Source of the DNA: Basidiobolus meristosporus CBS 931.73
Lineage: Eukaryota > Basidiobolomycota > Basidiobolomycetes > Basidiobolales > Basidiobolaceae
Direction of reading: 5' to 3'
DNA length: 64,000 nucleotides
NCBI GenBank assembly: GCA_002104905.1
Contig: MCFE01000361.1
Span: 23,327 to 87,326, forward strand
Shown here: one piece after another, positions 1 to 11,570 of the stretch
How the letters are laid out: each line of letters opens with the position of its first letter
Position numbering within the stretch: the stretch's first letter is position 1
Program-made: the position numbers and the translations under genes
The notes under the pieces: generated by a model
Database searches by the model: none
The model's input: only the letters and a program-made list of their open reading frames with translations
Told to the model about the DNA's origin: nothing

Positions 1-904
1 GACTTGCCGAGATCCAAAAGCTCTTGGCCGTACTGGGCGAAAGACAATGGGATTGCCGGGAGCTCTGGAATAGTCACTTCAGCACTCAAGTCCAATAAAC
101 TCGGGAGACCCGCCTTTCCACCGTCCCTGGACAAATGGTGTCCGACAAAATCCTCGAACCCATGTAGCTCGGCCGAGGTTCGGTGTGAAGTGAAATCTCC
201 GAAATCTCCCACATCTTGTTCCTCGCTCGTTCCACCTAACATCCCCGCCAGGGAGGCCGAGTTTGACCATGGATTCATGTCTTTTGCCTCCGGGTCCTCC
301 TGAGAATGAGTATGAATTGGCAGCATATTCATTGTCGGGAGCTTCGGGGAAATCTTGCCGAGGATTTGAGTCGGTTGGGTAAAGGAGTCTACTAGCTTAC
401 TGTTATTTCCTATGTAAGAAGCTGGCTTAGTATAGGTGGAAAGTGAAAACGGGTTGTTAAGGGCCTGACTATACGCCCGAAGTCCCCGCTTGGCGCTAGC
501 CCTTGAGAAACTATGAATCGAAGCCAAGTACCTTGGTTGCCAAGCAAATCAAACGACCAGTCATCATCAAGCAGACTAAGCTTCTTCAAGCCTGTACTCA
601 AGTTTGCTTGAGACGGAAGGGCAGATTTTGGGCTTTCCGCTGGTTTCTCGGAAGCCGGGATAGAGAAATCCAACAAGGAATCGCTCTGGTTTCCAGCAGT
701 ATGGGCCGGTGTAGATAAAGAGAATCCACCTGTGCTTCCCCAGATATCATCGCCGTCCACTTGGAGCGGCGTCTGCATGCCCCCACTGGGCTTCTCCCCA
801 CTCAAGAAATCCTCGAATTCATCGGTCTCTTCAAACTTCGTGCAATACTCTCCAAAGTCTAGGTCAACCAAGTCATGCGTAGGGTTGGTTGACGAGGGAT
901 TCAT
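1..904 (-). CDS. Partial acidic, Ser/Asp-rich protein of unknown function (5' part of gene)
   Basis: I do not recognise this gene. The ATG at 902-904 opens exon 1 (532-904), which reads MNPSSTNPTHDLVDLDFGEY and continues acidic and Ser/Pro-rich. A GT donor at 530-531 follows. The frame is best restored by an acceptor near 422-425 (exon 2 from 421 downward), which then stays open to the window edge with an acidic stretch including SLLDLSAEV, so the gene is cut off at position 1. Short linear motifs stand out: SLLDFS and PSLLDLS resemble clathrin-box LLDL/LLDF peptides, and DDDWSFDLL and GFEDF resemble adaptor-ear-binding peptides. Together with END3 226 bp upstream this weakly suggests an endocytic accessory protein, but such motifs are common by chance in disordered proteins. 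The splice site is inferred. Confidence 0.55.
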
Positions 905-1129
905 AGTCTCCAAACTCCTAATGTCGCACCTCAAACTTGGTTCATTCTTCGGTGTCGAAGCTTGAGTTTAGTTCACCAAATTGTGGACCCTTATTCAAGC
1001 CCCCTCCCCTACTCATCATCATCCCTTTCCCTTTCCTCTCCGGTAACCGGATAATATAAATGCAATCAGATCCAGTAAAAAACTCTCCAACAGAGCCAGT
1101 TTATTCCAGAATGCCATGCAACAAAAAAT

Positions 1130-2702
1130 TCACTTGGATTTCTGCACCTCGATCTCCTTCAGAACAGCATCCAACTCTTGCTGGGTCGATTGGATATGGG
1201 ACTCTAGGGATTGCTTCTGGTTCTTGAGGTTGCGGAGGTTCATCTTCAGCTCGTCGATGGCTCTTCGATCCAATTGCATCTGGCGGGTGGTTTGGCTCGA
1301 GTTGCCGTCCATGTTCTCTACTAGCTCTTTCTTGTTGGTAAGCTCGAGCTGCTTAAACTTGTATAGTGCGTCCAGCTGCTCTTTGATTCTAGCGTTGGTG
1401 GAGTTGGAGGTGGCCTTGGTGTTTCGGCTGATCTCCCCCTTCTTCTCCTCGATCGATCGCTCCAACTCGGCGAGCTCCTTTTGAAGCTTCTCCTCTTCGT
1501 CCGATACTTTGGACTTGGCTCCGTTGGCAAATGTGGCTAGTGCAACAAGGTCAGCAAGCCTCCGTGAGTAGGAGTATGTCCAGATATCTAAAGGGAACTT
1601 ACGCGATCGCCCGGTAGCGGAGTTAGCTCCTACCCTACCCTGGTAATTGTCCGCCAACGCCGTATTCTTATTTAGCGTGGTGCCACTGTGTGTGGACTGT
1701 GGACTGTCGAGCTTGAAATTGCTGATGATGTTTGGAGGGCATTGCCGAGGAAGTGAGGCCCCGTTCTCCACACTGTCGACAATGTGCAGAAAAGTGATCA
1801 ACTGGTCCTTGTTTAGCTTTTGTTCACTTCGGACATCCACAAGCTGCCTATTTCAAGCGAGTTAGCACCGCTGAAGTGAGATTTTCGAGCAGATACGTAC
1901 CAGGCGGCGTAGATTTGGTCACTGGAAAGGCTGAACGACTGGAATAATTCATCAAGCTGGCTACCTAAAGGTCAATCACTTAACTCCACGCCGTTCGAAA
2001 GGAAGCTCGGCAGAAACAAAAGCATGCGCCAGACTACCACCTACCAACCACGTATCTTCCGTCTTCGGTATACTTTGTGAAGATGTGCTCGTAAGTAAAT
2101 CTATCCGACAGGGGTATGTCCCAATTAAAGACGTCAGCCCCTTGAGCCCTCTGTAGTTGGAAAACTGTAAGTGACGGTTGGTACAGTAAACGCGCAAGTT
2201 GGCCCATTACCAAGCCTGTGGTTTGCTGGGTAGGGTTCGGGGAGCTTTGATACCCCGAGAAGACGCCAGTTGTGCCGTTGAAATTTCCACTGCGTGGAAG
2301 TAAACCCGCAGGAACCGAGTTGGGAATTGGGTGTCCATTGATTGACTCGTATATCAACTTCATGGCAATCGAAAACTCCTCGAAGGTCATCGAACCATCT
2401 TTGTCCATATCAGCAAGGTCCCTTTGGAGTGGGTGAGTTAGCGAGGAAAGCAAACAGGCAGCGGACGAATCGCCTCTTACCAGATCTTTTCCAGGACCGA
2501 CACATCCAAGCCCGACTCTAGAAATATGTTACGTGCTTGCTCACCTGTTGGAGAAAGGAATTGGTGGTCAATCTAAGTAGCGCTAGGTCAAGTAGGCTCG
2601 CTGCCTATGAATACTGTTCTAACCCGAAAGGTAGCCATTGTTAGGGTTCAGGGAATTGAAGATTCCCCTGAATCTGTCTAGTTCACCTGGTAGGAAATCC
2701 AT
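1130..2702 (-). CDS. END3: END3-like EH-domain protein, actin/endocytosis regulator
   Basis: END3 is the EH-domain member of the fungal Pan1-Sla1-End3 complex, which couples cortical actin to endocytic coat internalisation. Seven exons fit canonical splice sites: 2624-2702, 2481-2544, 2211-2421, 2045-2150, 1901-1964, 1603-1847 and 1130-1536, giving about 391 residues, the usual END3 length. EH domain 1 spans the start (MDFLPGELDRFRGIF) to an EF-hand-like loop DMDKDGSMTFEEF followed by AMKLIYESINGHPIP. A second, degenerate EH domain carries LDELFQSFSLSSDQIYAAW. The C-terminal 120 residues form a Lys/Glu-rich coiled coil (EEEKLQKELAELERSIEEKK onward). Three introns have in-frame lengths (60-66 bp) or lack stops, so unspliced reads look open. 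The start is the first ATG before the EH domain. It diverges from ROK1 across 393 bp. Confidence 0.9.
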
Positions 2703-3095
2703 TCCGTGGTTTGTTGAAGCTGAAGGTTGCAGATGGTGGTGGGTCTGGAGAACTAATCCCGGTCACGGACAAATCGTATGGTGTTGATCGAACAAACCAT
2801 ACTTTTCCATCGCATCCAGACGTTTATCCCAGATCCAGGAAGACGGATTAGTGCTCGCTAGGAGGATAAACAACATGCGTAAATCTCGCATCAATCAAAA
2901 AAGATCCCCGACAGCAGTCTCCGCACCGGATATGACCAATCGAACCAATATCATCCGCTCCTACGAAAAACTGAAGCTCGATGGTAGAAAATGAGTTGGA
3001 AAAAAAAATGAAGTCAATCAAAACGGATCCCATGGGCCCTTCGAAAAGCTCGACTTCTCTACTGGCTCCTTTCGGCGTTGCCTTGAACATTTTAG
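2703..3095. promoter_or_regulatory. Divergent intergenic region between END3 and ROK1
   Basis: These 393 bp separate the END3 start codon (reading left) from the ROK1 start codon (reading right), so both 5' flanks and probably both core promoters lie here. I see no convincing TATA box or repeated operator. A minus-strand open frame of 80 codons (2848-3090) crosses it but has no recognisable domain and would start next to the ROK1 ATG. I treat it as chance. Confidence 0.5.
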
Positions 3096-5553
3096 ATGGA
3101 CCTTTTTAGAGCTTTGGGTGCTGGTGCTAGATTCAACAAAAAACGCTTCAGCGAGGATGTGGCGTTGTTCGAGGTTTGGGTGGCGACTACGTGGATGTTA
3201 GTGCAGCGTATTAACCAACACCGTATCTAGAAACCGTCCTCCACCTCCGAGAGCGGCGTCACGGCAGACAAAGTTGACGAGCTGCCTCACGAGCTGGACT
3301 TCTTCAACAATTACTCCAACAAAAGCAAAAAAGTCGAGAAAAAGGGGGCTGGCGAACCAAGTGATCGGAGCAACGAAATAGACGACGAAGGTATGTATGA
3401 GCTGGTCGTCTTGGTGCAGGGTCGCTCGTTGGCTGACGTGTCGGTTTTTGCCTTTCTTTCTCGCGAGTAGAGCTTGGCCCATTCGAGAGTTTAGAGGAGG
3501 TATATGGTTTAGCTTCCAGCACTGAGCCTTCGCGCACAGAGACTAATCCCCAAACCGTAGGCCGCGCAATTCAGAAAGACCCATAGAATCAAAGTGTACG
3601 GCGACGATATCCCCAATCCCTTCCGTTCCTTCCCCGACCTATTTAATCAGTATCCTTTTTATGCTCTTCTTGAAGCCGGTATTCGTAGGTCAAACATCGG
3701 TCCTTGACTAGATGCTTAGATACGGTGTCCGCCCTTTCCTCAAGAAGAATCTCGAGCAGGCGGGATTCAAGAAACCTACAGCAATTCAGATGCAGTCGAT
3801 TCCCATCATGCTCCATGTAAATATGTTTCGCTCCGTCCTAATCACGAGTCGACCCGACCCGCTAACCTTGGAATCGTGCAGAATCGTGAGGTGATGGCTT
3901 GTGCCCCGACCGGTTCCGGTAAGACGCTGGCATACGTGCTCCCCATCCTTCATGACCTCAAAAGCCCCGAGAAGATCGGCTATCGTGCCTTGGTAATCGC
4001 TCCCACCCGTGAGTTGGCCCAACAGATCTACAATGTCTTCAAATTAATGAGCGCCGGAAAGAAATTCAAGATCTGCATGCTCACCAAGGCATCTCTTGCC
4101 ACCCAAGCACACGATGTCCAGCTGAAGCAGAAATTTGGTGAGTTCCCGCCACTTGGTGTTGTGCATGCAAGCGCTGACCATTCTTCCCAGATATCCTAAT
4201 CTCCACGCCACTCAGACTGGTCCACGCCATCCAACAGGATCAAATCAAGCTGAACAAGTAAGATGGTTGTATGCGGGTGATATGTGGAGGAACGGCTTCT
4301 GAACCATGGTTTTTCTTAGCGTTCGCCATTTGGTCCTCGATGAGGCTGATAAGCTGCTTGAGCTTGGTTTCTTAGAACAGATGGACGAGATTTTTGCTTC
4401 ATGTACATATACCAAATTGCAGAAATCCCTTTTCAGTGCCACCATCCCCTCCGGCGTGGAAGCCCTGGCCAAGACGGTGATGAACGACCCCATTAGAATA
4501 GTGATCGGTGCCAAGTAAGATCCTCGTAGATGTGTTCCTCCTTACTCTCATACTAACCGGATCCTTGGTTTGGACCTGAAGAAACGCCGCTACTGACACG
4601 ATCAAGCAAGAGCTGGTGTATGTTGGCGAGGAAGAAGGAAAGCTTATTGGCATTCGTCAACTGATCCAGAAGGGGATCAAGCCACCGGTGTTGATATTCG
4701 TGCAGTCTATAGAGCGTGCGAAAGAGCTGTTCCACGAGTTGGTATACGATGGAATCAACGTGGATGTTATCCACTCGGAGAGAACCAAGGCACAGGTAAG
4801 CACCTGCCTTGCTGACCGACTTCAAACCAGGTGAACTGACCTTGCATTTAGAGAGACAACATCATCGACAGCTTCAAAGCTGGCCGTATCTGGGTCTTGA
4901 TCGCCACAGAGCTGATGGCCCGTGGTATCGATATCAAGGGAGTTAATTTGGTAATCAACTACGATTTCCCACAATCTGTACAAAGCTACATCCATCGTAT
5001 TGGTAAGTGTGCTTTACGTGCGATCTCTTGACACTACAAGGTGCCTGATGTAGCTTCTCCCCTTCAAAGGTCGTACCGGTCGTGCTGGCCGTGCTGGTGA
5101 GGCGGTCACCTATTTCACCAAGGATGATGCCCCATATTTGAAGAGGTATCGACGCGTCAAATGCTCATCGCCATTATCACGCCACGACTAACCATCGTCT
5201 CTGTAGCATTGTCAACGTGATGAGAGAATCCGGATGTGAGGTGCCCGATTGGATGCTAACGGTGAAGAATCCAAGGTAGGCTCGACGCTGAATGATTTCT
5301 AGGGCTAGTTCTCACTCCCACCCCTTCAGCAAAAACGAGAAGAAGAACCTTAAACAACGACCCATCAAACGTAAAACCATCAACACGATGTCCGGCTACG
5401 ACAAAAAGAAGATCCATCACAAAAGGTAAATGATTTCTGCCATCATATCTTGGCATTAGTATTCAACTTATTTTGCTCCTTATCAGACAGGTCATCGAGC
5501 ACTCGAAAAAGCGCAAGACAAACGACACCTCGGAGACAGCGACCAAGGAATGA
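3096..5553 (+). CDS. ROK1: DEAD-box ATP-dependent RNA helicase ROK1 (DDX52 family)
   Basis: ROK1/DDX52 acts in the nucleolus in 18S rRNA maturation and release of snR30-type snoRNP from pre-40S particles. Fourteen exons can be laid out: 3096-3173, 3231-3390, 3471-3499, 3561-3649, 3720-3816, 3882-4137, 4191-4257, 4320-4514, 4582-4795, 4852-5002, 5070-5145, 5207-5275, 5330-5425 and 5487-5553, for about 547 residues. The N-terminus [19 protein letters not shown] is typical of ROK1, as is HELDFFNN. Helicase motifs appear in order: Q motif [12 protein letters not shown], motif I APTGSGKT, Ia [48 protein letters not shown] and [15 protein letters not shown]. The basic tail ([16 protein letters not shown]) may be nucleolar targeting. 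Nothing appears broken. It ends 63 bp from the convergent TBCK gene. Confidence 0.95.
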
Positions 5554-5616
5554 ATGGATGTGTGGGGGGAGGGTTTTGTTGATTGAAATAAATGCTCATT
5601 ACAGTGGTATTGCGGA

Positions 5617-8600
5617 TCATGAGAAATTCTTTTGAAGGGTGGCTCTACATCTCCAGAATGTGATGGGGTTATCTAGCTTGGCCTTGAGCATTTGTTTCAC
5701 AGGTCTGCATGTGCACAACGAGCAGAGCTCGGAATTCACCCTGATGGCGTCCATGCCTCCGGCGAGGACGCATACTCTTGGGAATCCATTGTTCACAAGC
5801 ATTTCACCAACCTTGTGATTCGGGGGGGGGGGAGTTAGTGCTGGGCAACGTTTACGGTGGAGAGGATGAAGTTACCTGCGGCCCACTATCGCCCCTGTCC
5901 GACAGCACGATGTGGTATTCTCGCTTGAGTTTCTTGAGATAGAACAGTGTCACCTCCAGGTACGATTGTTGCATATTAATGGAGTATGGAATGTGTCCAT
6001 GAAGAAACCTACCGCACAGTGTCAATCAACCAATACCAACAGGAACATTCCAGGCCAACTTACTCTTCATCATCTCGGGTATCCACAACAATGGCGTGCT
6101 CACCGATCTTCACCAAATCCGAGATGTTGATCCGCGGGGCTAGCTCGGATTTCCGGACGCTGACGGGGATGGGCTGCTCCCACCAGCACTGTCGCATACA
6201 TATATGACCAGGTTAGTTTTGGGCTTCGCGCCGGCCGAGTGAGATTCCTTACCTGCACAGCATCCGTGTGACTTTCTCCGGACTTGTGGATAGGCGTGAT
6301 GATGGAGTACGGGGTATTCTCGTACATCGACTGGGCGAAGTGGAGGCATTTCTCGATCTCAACGTCGGGAAATGCTTCGGAGAATAGGCCGATACAGTCG
6401 TTGAACTCGCACGCGAGAAGAAGCTCCCGGATCTGACGGAGGATAGAAACCCCCATGAAGAGTGGCAGTGAGCCGTTTCCAACCAAAAGCTTGTCCCAGA
6501 GATGGTATATTTTGTGCAAAGGAAACACATCTATCGCGAATGGAAATCTCTAAATCGTCAGCATTACACATGCGATATAGGAACTGGGCTTACGGGTGAA
6601 AAGAGTCAGGAACCACGGGATTGCGTACAGCTCGGGTTGGAAGCCGATGGATTTCAGATGGCTGGAAAGCTCGGGGTCGTGGTACGAGAGGATATGCTGG
6701 AACACTGCCAGATGCTCCTGGATCGTGTCGGAGTTGTCGGCGATAAAGAAATTCTTCAGGAAACGGGGGATGAACGCCTGGAGACAACAGAAAGCCAGCG
6801 GCTCGTCGCTAAAATTCAACGTCAAGAACGGGGCACACAGCGAATCCAGACCTACACATATGGGGGTGAGTCATTTGTCAACTGCCACGAGTTTCGACGA
6901 ATGTGCTACCTTGCCAGTAAACCAGTTTCCCATTCGCAATGGTCCAGCATTTAAGGATTCTCTTCAGCTTCTCGTGCCCAGCAGACGAGGCTAGTAAAGG
7001 GTTGTATTGATGACATCTGGGGACGTCTATTCAGCGCCCAAGTTAGCATTGGATCTTACTGGTGATGCCAAAGAGAAAGTTACCTAGATCAATCTAAGGA
7101 GCTATCATTAGAGATGGGACACTCGACTCAACACTTGAACATACCTGTCGATCAGTGTCGGTTTCCGACTCTTTGTCGTATGAATTATAAGTGGCCTCGG
7201 GGTTTCCGACAATCCCTAGAATGCATGCCCAAATAGGCCCACGAAGAATGGGTGGGATATCAAGCTTGGCGTGGTACATCATCTCTTCCCGAGAAGCCGG
7301 ATACTGCCGAAGAAGTTCCACGAACAGGGCGATTCGGTGGAACTGGTACACGGGGTCCCTCTCTCGAATAGCCAGCGGGATCTTGTCCAAGCCAAACTTC
7401 GAGTTCGTGTGGCGACTTTCAAAATCGTACATAATGTCGGGCTTGATGTGTTCGTTCGCGTCGATGGCCGTATGGAATTTGATTTCCTGGTTCTCCAACG
7501 CTCTGATATGCTCGTCATTCAGATCTACGTTCCCCGAGATTACCCCCGGGGTGTTCCGAATCCTCTCCTCCAATTCTTCAAGGTTGATCCTGCAGAAGAC
7601 GTCGGTGAAGTATCTCGCTTCGTTTCGCTGCACCCCGATCTCCTCCCCCTCGTTCACTCGTATGATTCTAGGAATCCGTTGAACCGGGGGCGTGCTCAAT
7701 AGCACTCCGTGTCGTATCATCTCATGCTCCAGATTCCCCCCGGAGATCCTCCAGAGATGATAGATGTGGAAGAGGCTCAGGTCGTTTAGCGCTTTGGGAT
7801 ACGTGTCAATGGATAGGATCTCCTCGTCTGTGCACTTGGCGAATCGATCCGAGAAGAGAAGAGGCTTTTGGTGCCAGAGCTGGTGAATTTTTTTCTCGTG
7901 TAAGCTGTCGAAGTATGGGTGAGTGAGTAGCTGGGATGCGGTGGCTCGTGCATCTGCATTGACCACCAGGCAAGAGGAGATGAAGCTCCAGAAGGCTTCT
8001 CTGCATCATTCGAGTGACTCTTCAGCTTCGAAAAAACCTCCCCGTTGATCCCGTGAACCTCTTTCAGAGCGTTGCTCCAGAAGTCTTCATTTAAAATGGT
8101 CGGGTCCTCTTTGCTTTTGTCCACCAAGGTCTGAATGGTTCCCAATACACTTCGCACTCCCCCTTCTTTGCTTGTCCAAAACGATTGGCCAGTGCACGCT
8201 TCAACGAGAACAACCCCCAGAGACCAGATGGATTCCTGAAAAGGAAAGTTCGTTAGCACTCGGCCATTTGATGCACCACTCTAACGATTGGCCGTACATT
8301 GAATGAGACATGGTCGCAAGCGAGCGCTTCAGGGGCTAGGTAATACGGAGACCTTTTCAGATGATCAGTTTACGAGCTTCTCTCATACACAAGCACTAGA
8401 CTTACCCAACAGGAAAATCTATATCACGTCCTTCATCGGTTATGTAATACAACCCGTAACCCGCGAGCCTGACATTGCCCTTGTGATGTGAATGCGTCAA
8501 TACGTGAGTATATCATCCGTAATGACTTGAGCCCCTTACTTTGGCGTCGAGCAAGATATTGCTTGGGCAGAGGTTTCTGTGGATAACTCCGTTATCCTGT

Positions 8601-9150
8601 AGATACTTTAACGCGTGTAATATCTGAAAAGCCCAAAGCCGCAACTGAGATAGGTCCGGAGGAGAGCTAAAAGGCCGAATTGGGAGGTGAATGTGACTCC
8701 TTCCACAGTTTACTGAAGTTCTGAGTGGGAAGGAGGCCCCGTACCTGACTTGGTTCTGTGCGGTCGCCAAAGAGTTCTCGAACATTTCGGTTACCAAGAA
8801 CAACCTTTCTAATACCACGGGTTAGTGGGCGAGCACCAAGACGATGGAAACCAAGCACATACCATGCTTTCCCTTGAGAAGATCCACATATTCGCAGAGA
8901 TTGGGGTGTGCCAGCGTCTACGCAACTGGAGTCAGCCTGAGGGTAACGAGAAACCATACTATCACCGGTACCCTACCTGCAACTTCTGGAAGCGACCAAG
9001 GATTTCTGTAGTGGAAGGGGTGAGAGGCAGCCCGTGATGGTTGACCTTGTCTTGGGAATTGGCGGAAGCAAGGAAGCTGGAAATGCACAGATGCCCTTTT
9101 TCTTGAGCACCAAAAGCCCCGGCAGCAATATTCTTCGAAGTAGCGTACAT
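5617..9150 (-). CDS. TBCK: TBCK-like protein: pseudokinase, TBC and rhodanese domains
   Basis: TBCK proteins combine an inactive kinase fold, a Rab-GAP TBC domain and a C-terminal rhodanese domain, and act in endolysosomal traffic and TORC1-related signalling. A multi-exon gene is read from an ATG at about 9150 ([11 protein letters not shown]) through [19 protein letters not shown] (family signature), the catalytic-loop position [12 protein letters not shown] (HRD aspartate replaced by Asn), AGYG where DFG should be, YYLAPEALA, and [12 protein letters not shown]. The TBC part carries [49 protein letters not shown] and [14 protein letters not shown], so the RxxxW and YWQGxD fingers are present. 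The rhodanese end includes [21 protein letters not shown] and [14 protein letters not shown] and seems to lack the usual catalytic Cys loop. An upstream in-frame ATG (9207) is possible. Exon edges were not all resolved. Confidence 0.92.
5822..5832. repeat. G11 homopolymer (C11 on the coding strand) in the last TBCK intron
   Basis: A run of eleven G on the + strand lies in the intron before the final rhodanese exon of TBCK. Read on the coding strand it is a C-tract about 10 nt upstream of the CAAG acceptor, where a polypyrimidine tract is expected. Slippage here could vary splicing efficiency between strains. Confidence 0.7.
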
Positions 9151-9314
9151 GCTGCCTGTGTTCAATGACGGTCGGGACCAAAACCTCCCTTGATATATCA
9201 GTTGCATTAATTAGCCAGATTCCCAACCAACATTTCCGTCCGTAAACCGGAATTGAAGATTTGCCAATCACCCATCAAACTGGATCCGTATTTTATTCAG
9301 GAGACCAAGTAAAT

Positions 9315-10268
9315 TTACATGTCTTCTTGCGAGTAGGGGTCGAAATAGTAATCAGGGCTAAGCTGGAAATGCTCCCAGAACTCGTCAGGGTTCAGTCTTC
9401 TGGGGAGATCAATCTTCTCGGCGCCAACAACGATGTCCTCGAAGGGCTGTGTCCCGATGACCGAAGCGACCGCCGGATCTTCTCTTAGGCTCTCGATAAT
9501 CTCCACTTGCTCCTTGTTGTTCCATGATCTCACGAGCTCCAGGCGATCATACACTTTCCCGTCCGACAGAAGCCATCTCTCTCCGGGCGTAAAGTGTCGG
9601 TGCAATCCGTTCACGATGGCCTTCGCTACATCCGCGCCATGGATCAAATGAAGCTGGCGGGCTATGATGGCGTTCTTGAGCTTCTCCGGTGTCATGAAGA
9701 ATCGAAGCCAGTTCCGAGGCTGTCTGAAATGCGGTTGAGTGGCTGTCGGAGAAGATGGTTCACTTGTGATAGGTTACCTTGAGCCGCCCCATAAGCCAGA
9801 TAGGCTGGGAATTTCAAAGGACGTTGATCAGAAATCGTATCTTTTGCGATGCCAAGGAAATACTTACTGTAGAACGCTTCCATTGCAAGGGGCTTCGAAG
9901 ACAGCGTTCTCGGTATCGAATCGAGTGTGCTTGGAGTCTACAGGGGAGTGTCTAGTGGAGTTCAGCTTATCAAAGGGACGTGTGGAGGATAGGAAGATAT
10001 ACTGAGGCTGAATGGAATGTAGCTTGTTATAGTCCTCTACTAAGCTACGGAGTTCAGCCCCTGTGCGTACAGGGAAAGTAATCACTACTGTTCTGGCCGT
10101 TGGAAGTGATTCGGTGCTTGATTCCAAGGACCAAGCATAGGTTCCATCACGGCCATCTCTAGTTGTTGCTGCCACGGCTATATCCTGGCGCTTGCACAAA
10201 TCATAGGTGTATTGTCCAACAAAACCCTTGCCAAGAATGAGGATTTCAACCGAAACGTTATGGTCCAT
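9315..10268 (-). CDS. NAD(P)-binding Rossmann-fold protein, SDR/epimerase-like
   Basis: This gene encodes a small extended-SDR-like protein of unknown substrate. The ATG at 10268 opens MDHNVSVEILILGKGFVGQY, a beta strand followed by the dinucleotide-binding GxGxxG-type loop (GKGFVG). VVITFPVR and YIFLSSTRPFD correspond to the next Rossmann strands. Short introns separate ENAVFEAPCNGSVLQ from YLAYGAAQ and then NWLRFFMTPEKLKNAI. The C-terminal exon (9315 to about 9707) has NLIHGADVAKAIV-like substrate-domain sequence (IHGADVAKAIVNGLHRHF), then a charged tail ending YFDPYSQEDM. The classic YxxxK is not evident, as in YeeZ-type members of the superfamily. The start lies 239 bp from the divergent FAU1 start, and the stop lies 164 bp from the TBCK start. 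The general class is secure, the specific function is not. Confidence 0.75.
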
Positions 10269-10507
10269 TGGAAGAAAGGGTGGTAAACGGTACCCGAGAA
10301 GTGACGATTCCTCGATTCGTTCAACAGTCGATTGGTTTTATGCAAACCGATTTGGATGGTGCGGAATTTTTCGAGATGGATTACGAGAATTTGATTCCGT
10401 CGATGTTCCCCAATCTAGGTAATTGGTAATTATCTAGGAGGAGGCTGAAAACCCGGACTATTTTGGATCGCATGCAATTTCGATTGCTGTTCGTTTAGGC
10501 ACGTACA

Positions 10508-11469
10508 ATGGTCAGTAACGTCAAAGTCCTTAAAACCGAAGTGCGGAAACAGTTGAGGAAAAGTCTCGGCCTATTATCCGAGGAGGTGGTGGTCCGTGAG
10601 AGTGGGTATCCTCGTCACCTTGAACCCATAGCCATATTGCTCAAACCACTTTAGGCCAGCAGGTGGTTGCTCAACTCTTGGACCTGAACGCTTTCAAAGA
10701 CAGTAAACGTGTGAGCGTTTACATTAATATGTCAGGTGAAATAAAGACCCAGGAGATTATCCGTCAATTATTCCTGCAAGGTTTGCTTTCTCGCAGGCTC
10801 CTGGTGACGGAAGTCATGTTAAGCGGTCTGTCTTAGGCAAAGAATGCTTTGTACCTAGGTGCGATGGGACCAGGATGGAAATGCTTCGTCTAAACTCTTA
10901 CGAAGACTATCTTTCACTTCCCTTGAACAAATGGAAGATTCCAGAGCCAAAGTTGGACGAAGTCAGAGAAGATGGTTTGTTGAGTTGAGTCGAGCCTACG
11001 CCAATTCTCCAATATTCACTTTTGTTGTAGCGTTCGAAACCGGTGGACTGGACCTTATTATTATGCCTGGTAAAATGAGGTTTGCTACGGGCTGGTGACT
11101 CCGAGCGCAGTCACTAATCCACACTATAGGTTTGGGTTTTGATCTTTCTGGTTCCAGAATAGGTCATGGCAAAGGGTTTGAAATGGGTTGTCATTTCGTT
11201 GTTAATGCTCCCGATTGACTTGGGCTTTTTAGGTACTACGACCGTTATCTTGAGAGTTGTGCCAATAGCGGGAAGATACCATCCACAGGTAGAGCATATC
11301 AGCATCCATCGGACCTGACTGGCAACCCATTGATTACCTTCCGTTCATACCAACAGTGGCACTGGCGCTTTCCGCCCAAATTGTTGAAGATAACCTGCCT
11401 GTAGACCATTTCGACAGAAAGCCCGACTTGATCATCACCCCGCAGAGAATCATATATCCAAAGCATTGA
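10508..11469 (+). CDS. FAU1: 5-formyltetrahydrofolate cyclo-ligase (MTHFS)
   Basis: The enzyme converts 5-formyl-THF to 5,10-methenyl-THF with ATP, returning folate to one-carbon metabolism. Exons joined by canonical sites give LKTEVRKQLRKSLGLLSEE (basic ATP/phosphate-binding N-terminus), DSKRVSVYINMSGEIKTQEI, GKECFVPRCDGTRM, LSLPLNKWKIPEPK, GLDLIIMPG, then the family signature GLGFDLSGSRIGHGKG joined across an intron to YYDRYLE. The last exon has STVALALSAQIVEDNLPVDH and ends QRIIYPKH. All expected family blocks are present and unbroken, so the gene should be functional. Exon 1 starts at the first ATG after the divergent SDR gene. Introns are short and one falls between the G and Y of the GYYDR signature. 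The stop is 101 bp from the stop of the convergent 1,341-aa gene. Confidence 0.93.
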
Positions 11470-11570
11470 GGGCTTGATGTGATTTATTAAGAATAGATCT
11501 CTATGGAAAGACTACAAGAATAAAGATTTGAGTAAATGTTACAGGTGCGTTGCTTTTCGCTCGCATGAGA

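Noticed and set aside
2848-3090. 80-codon minus ORF between END3 and ROK1
   Set aside because: No domain, in a promoter region, and overlapping the 5' flank of ROK1.
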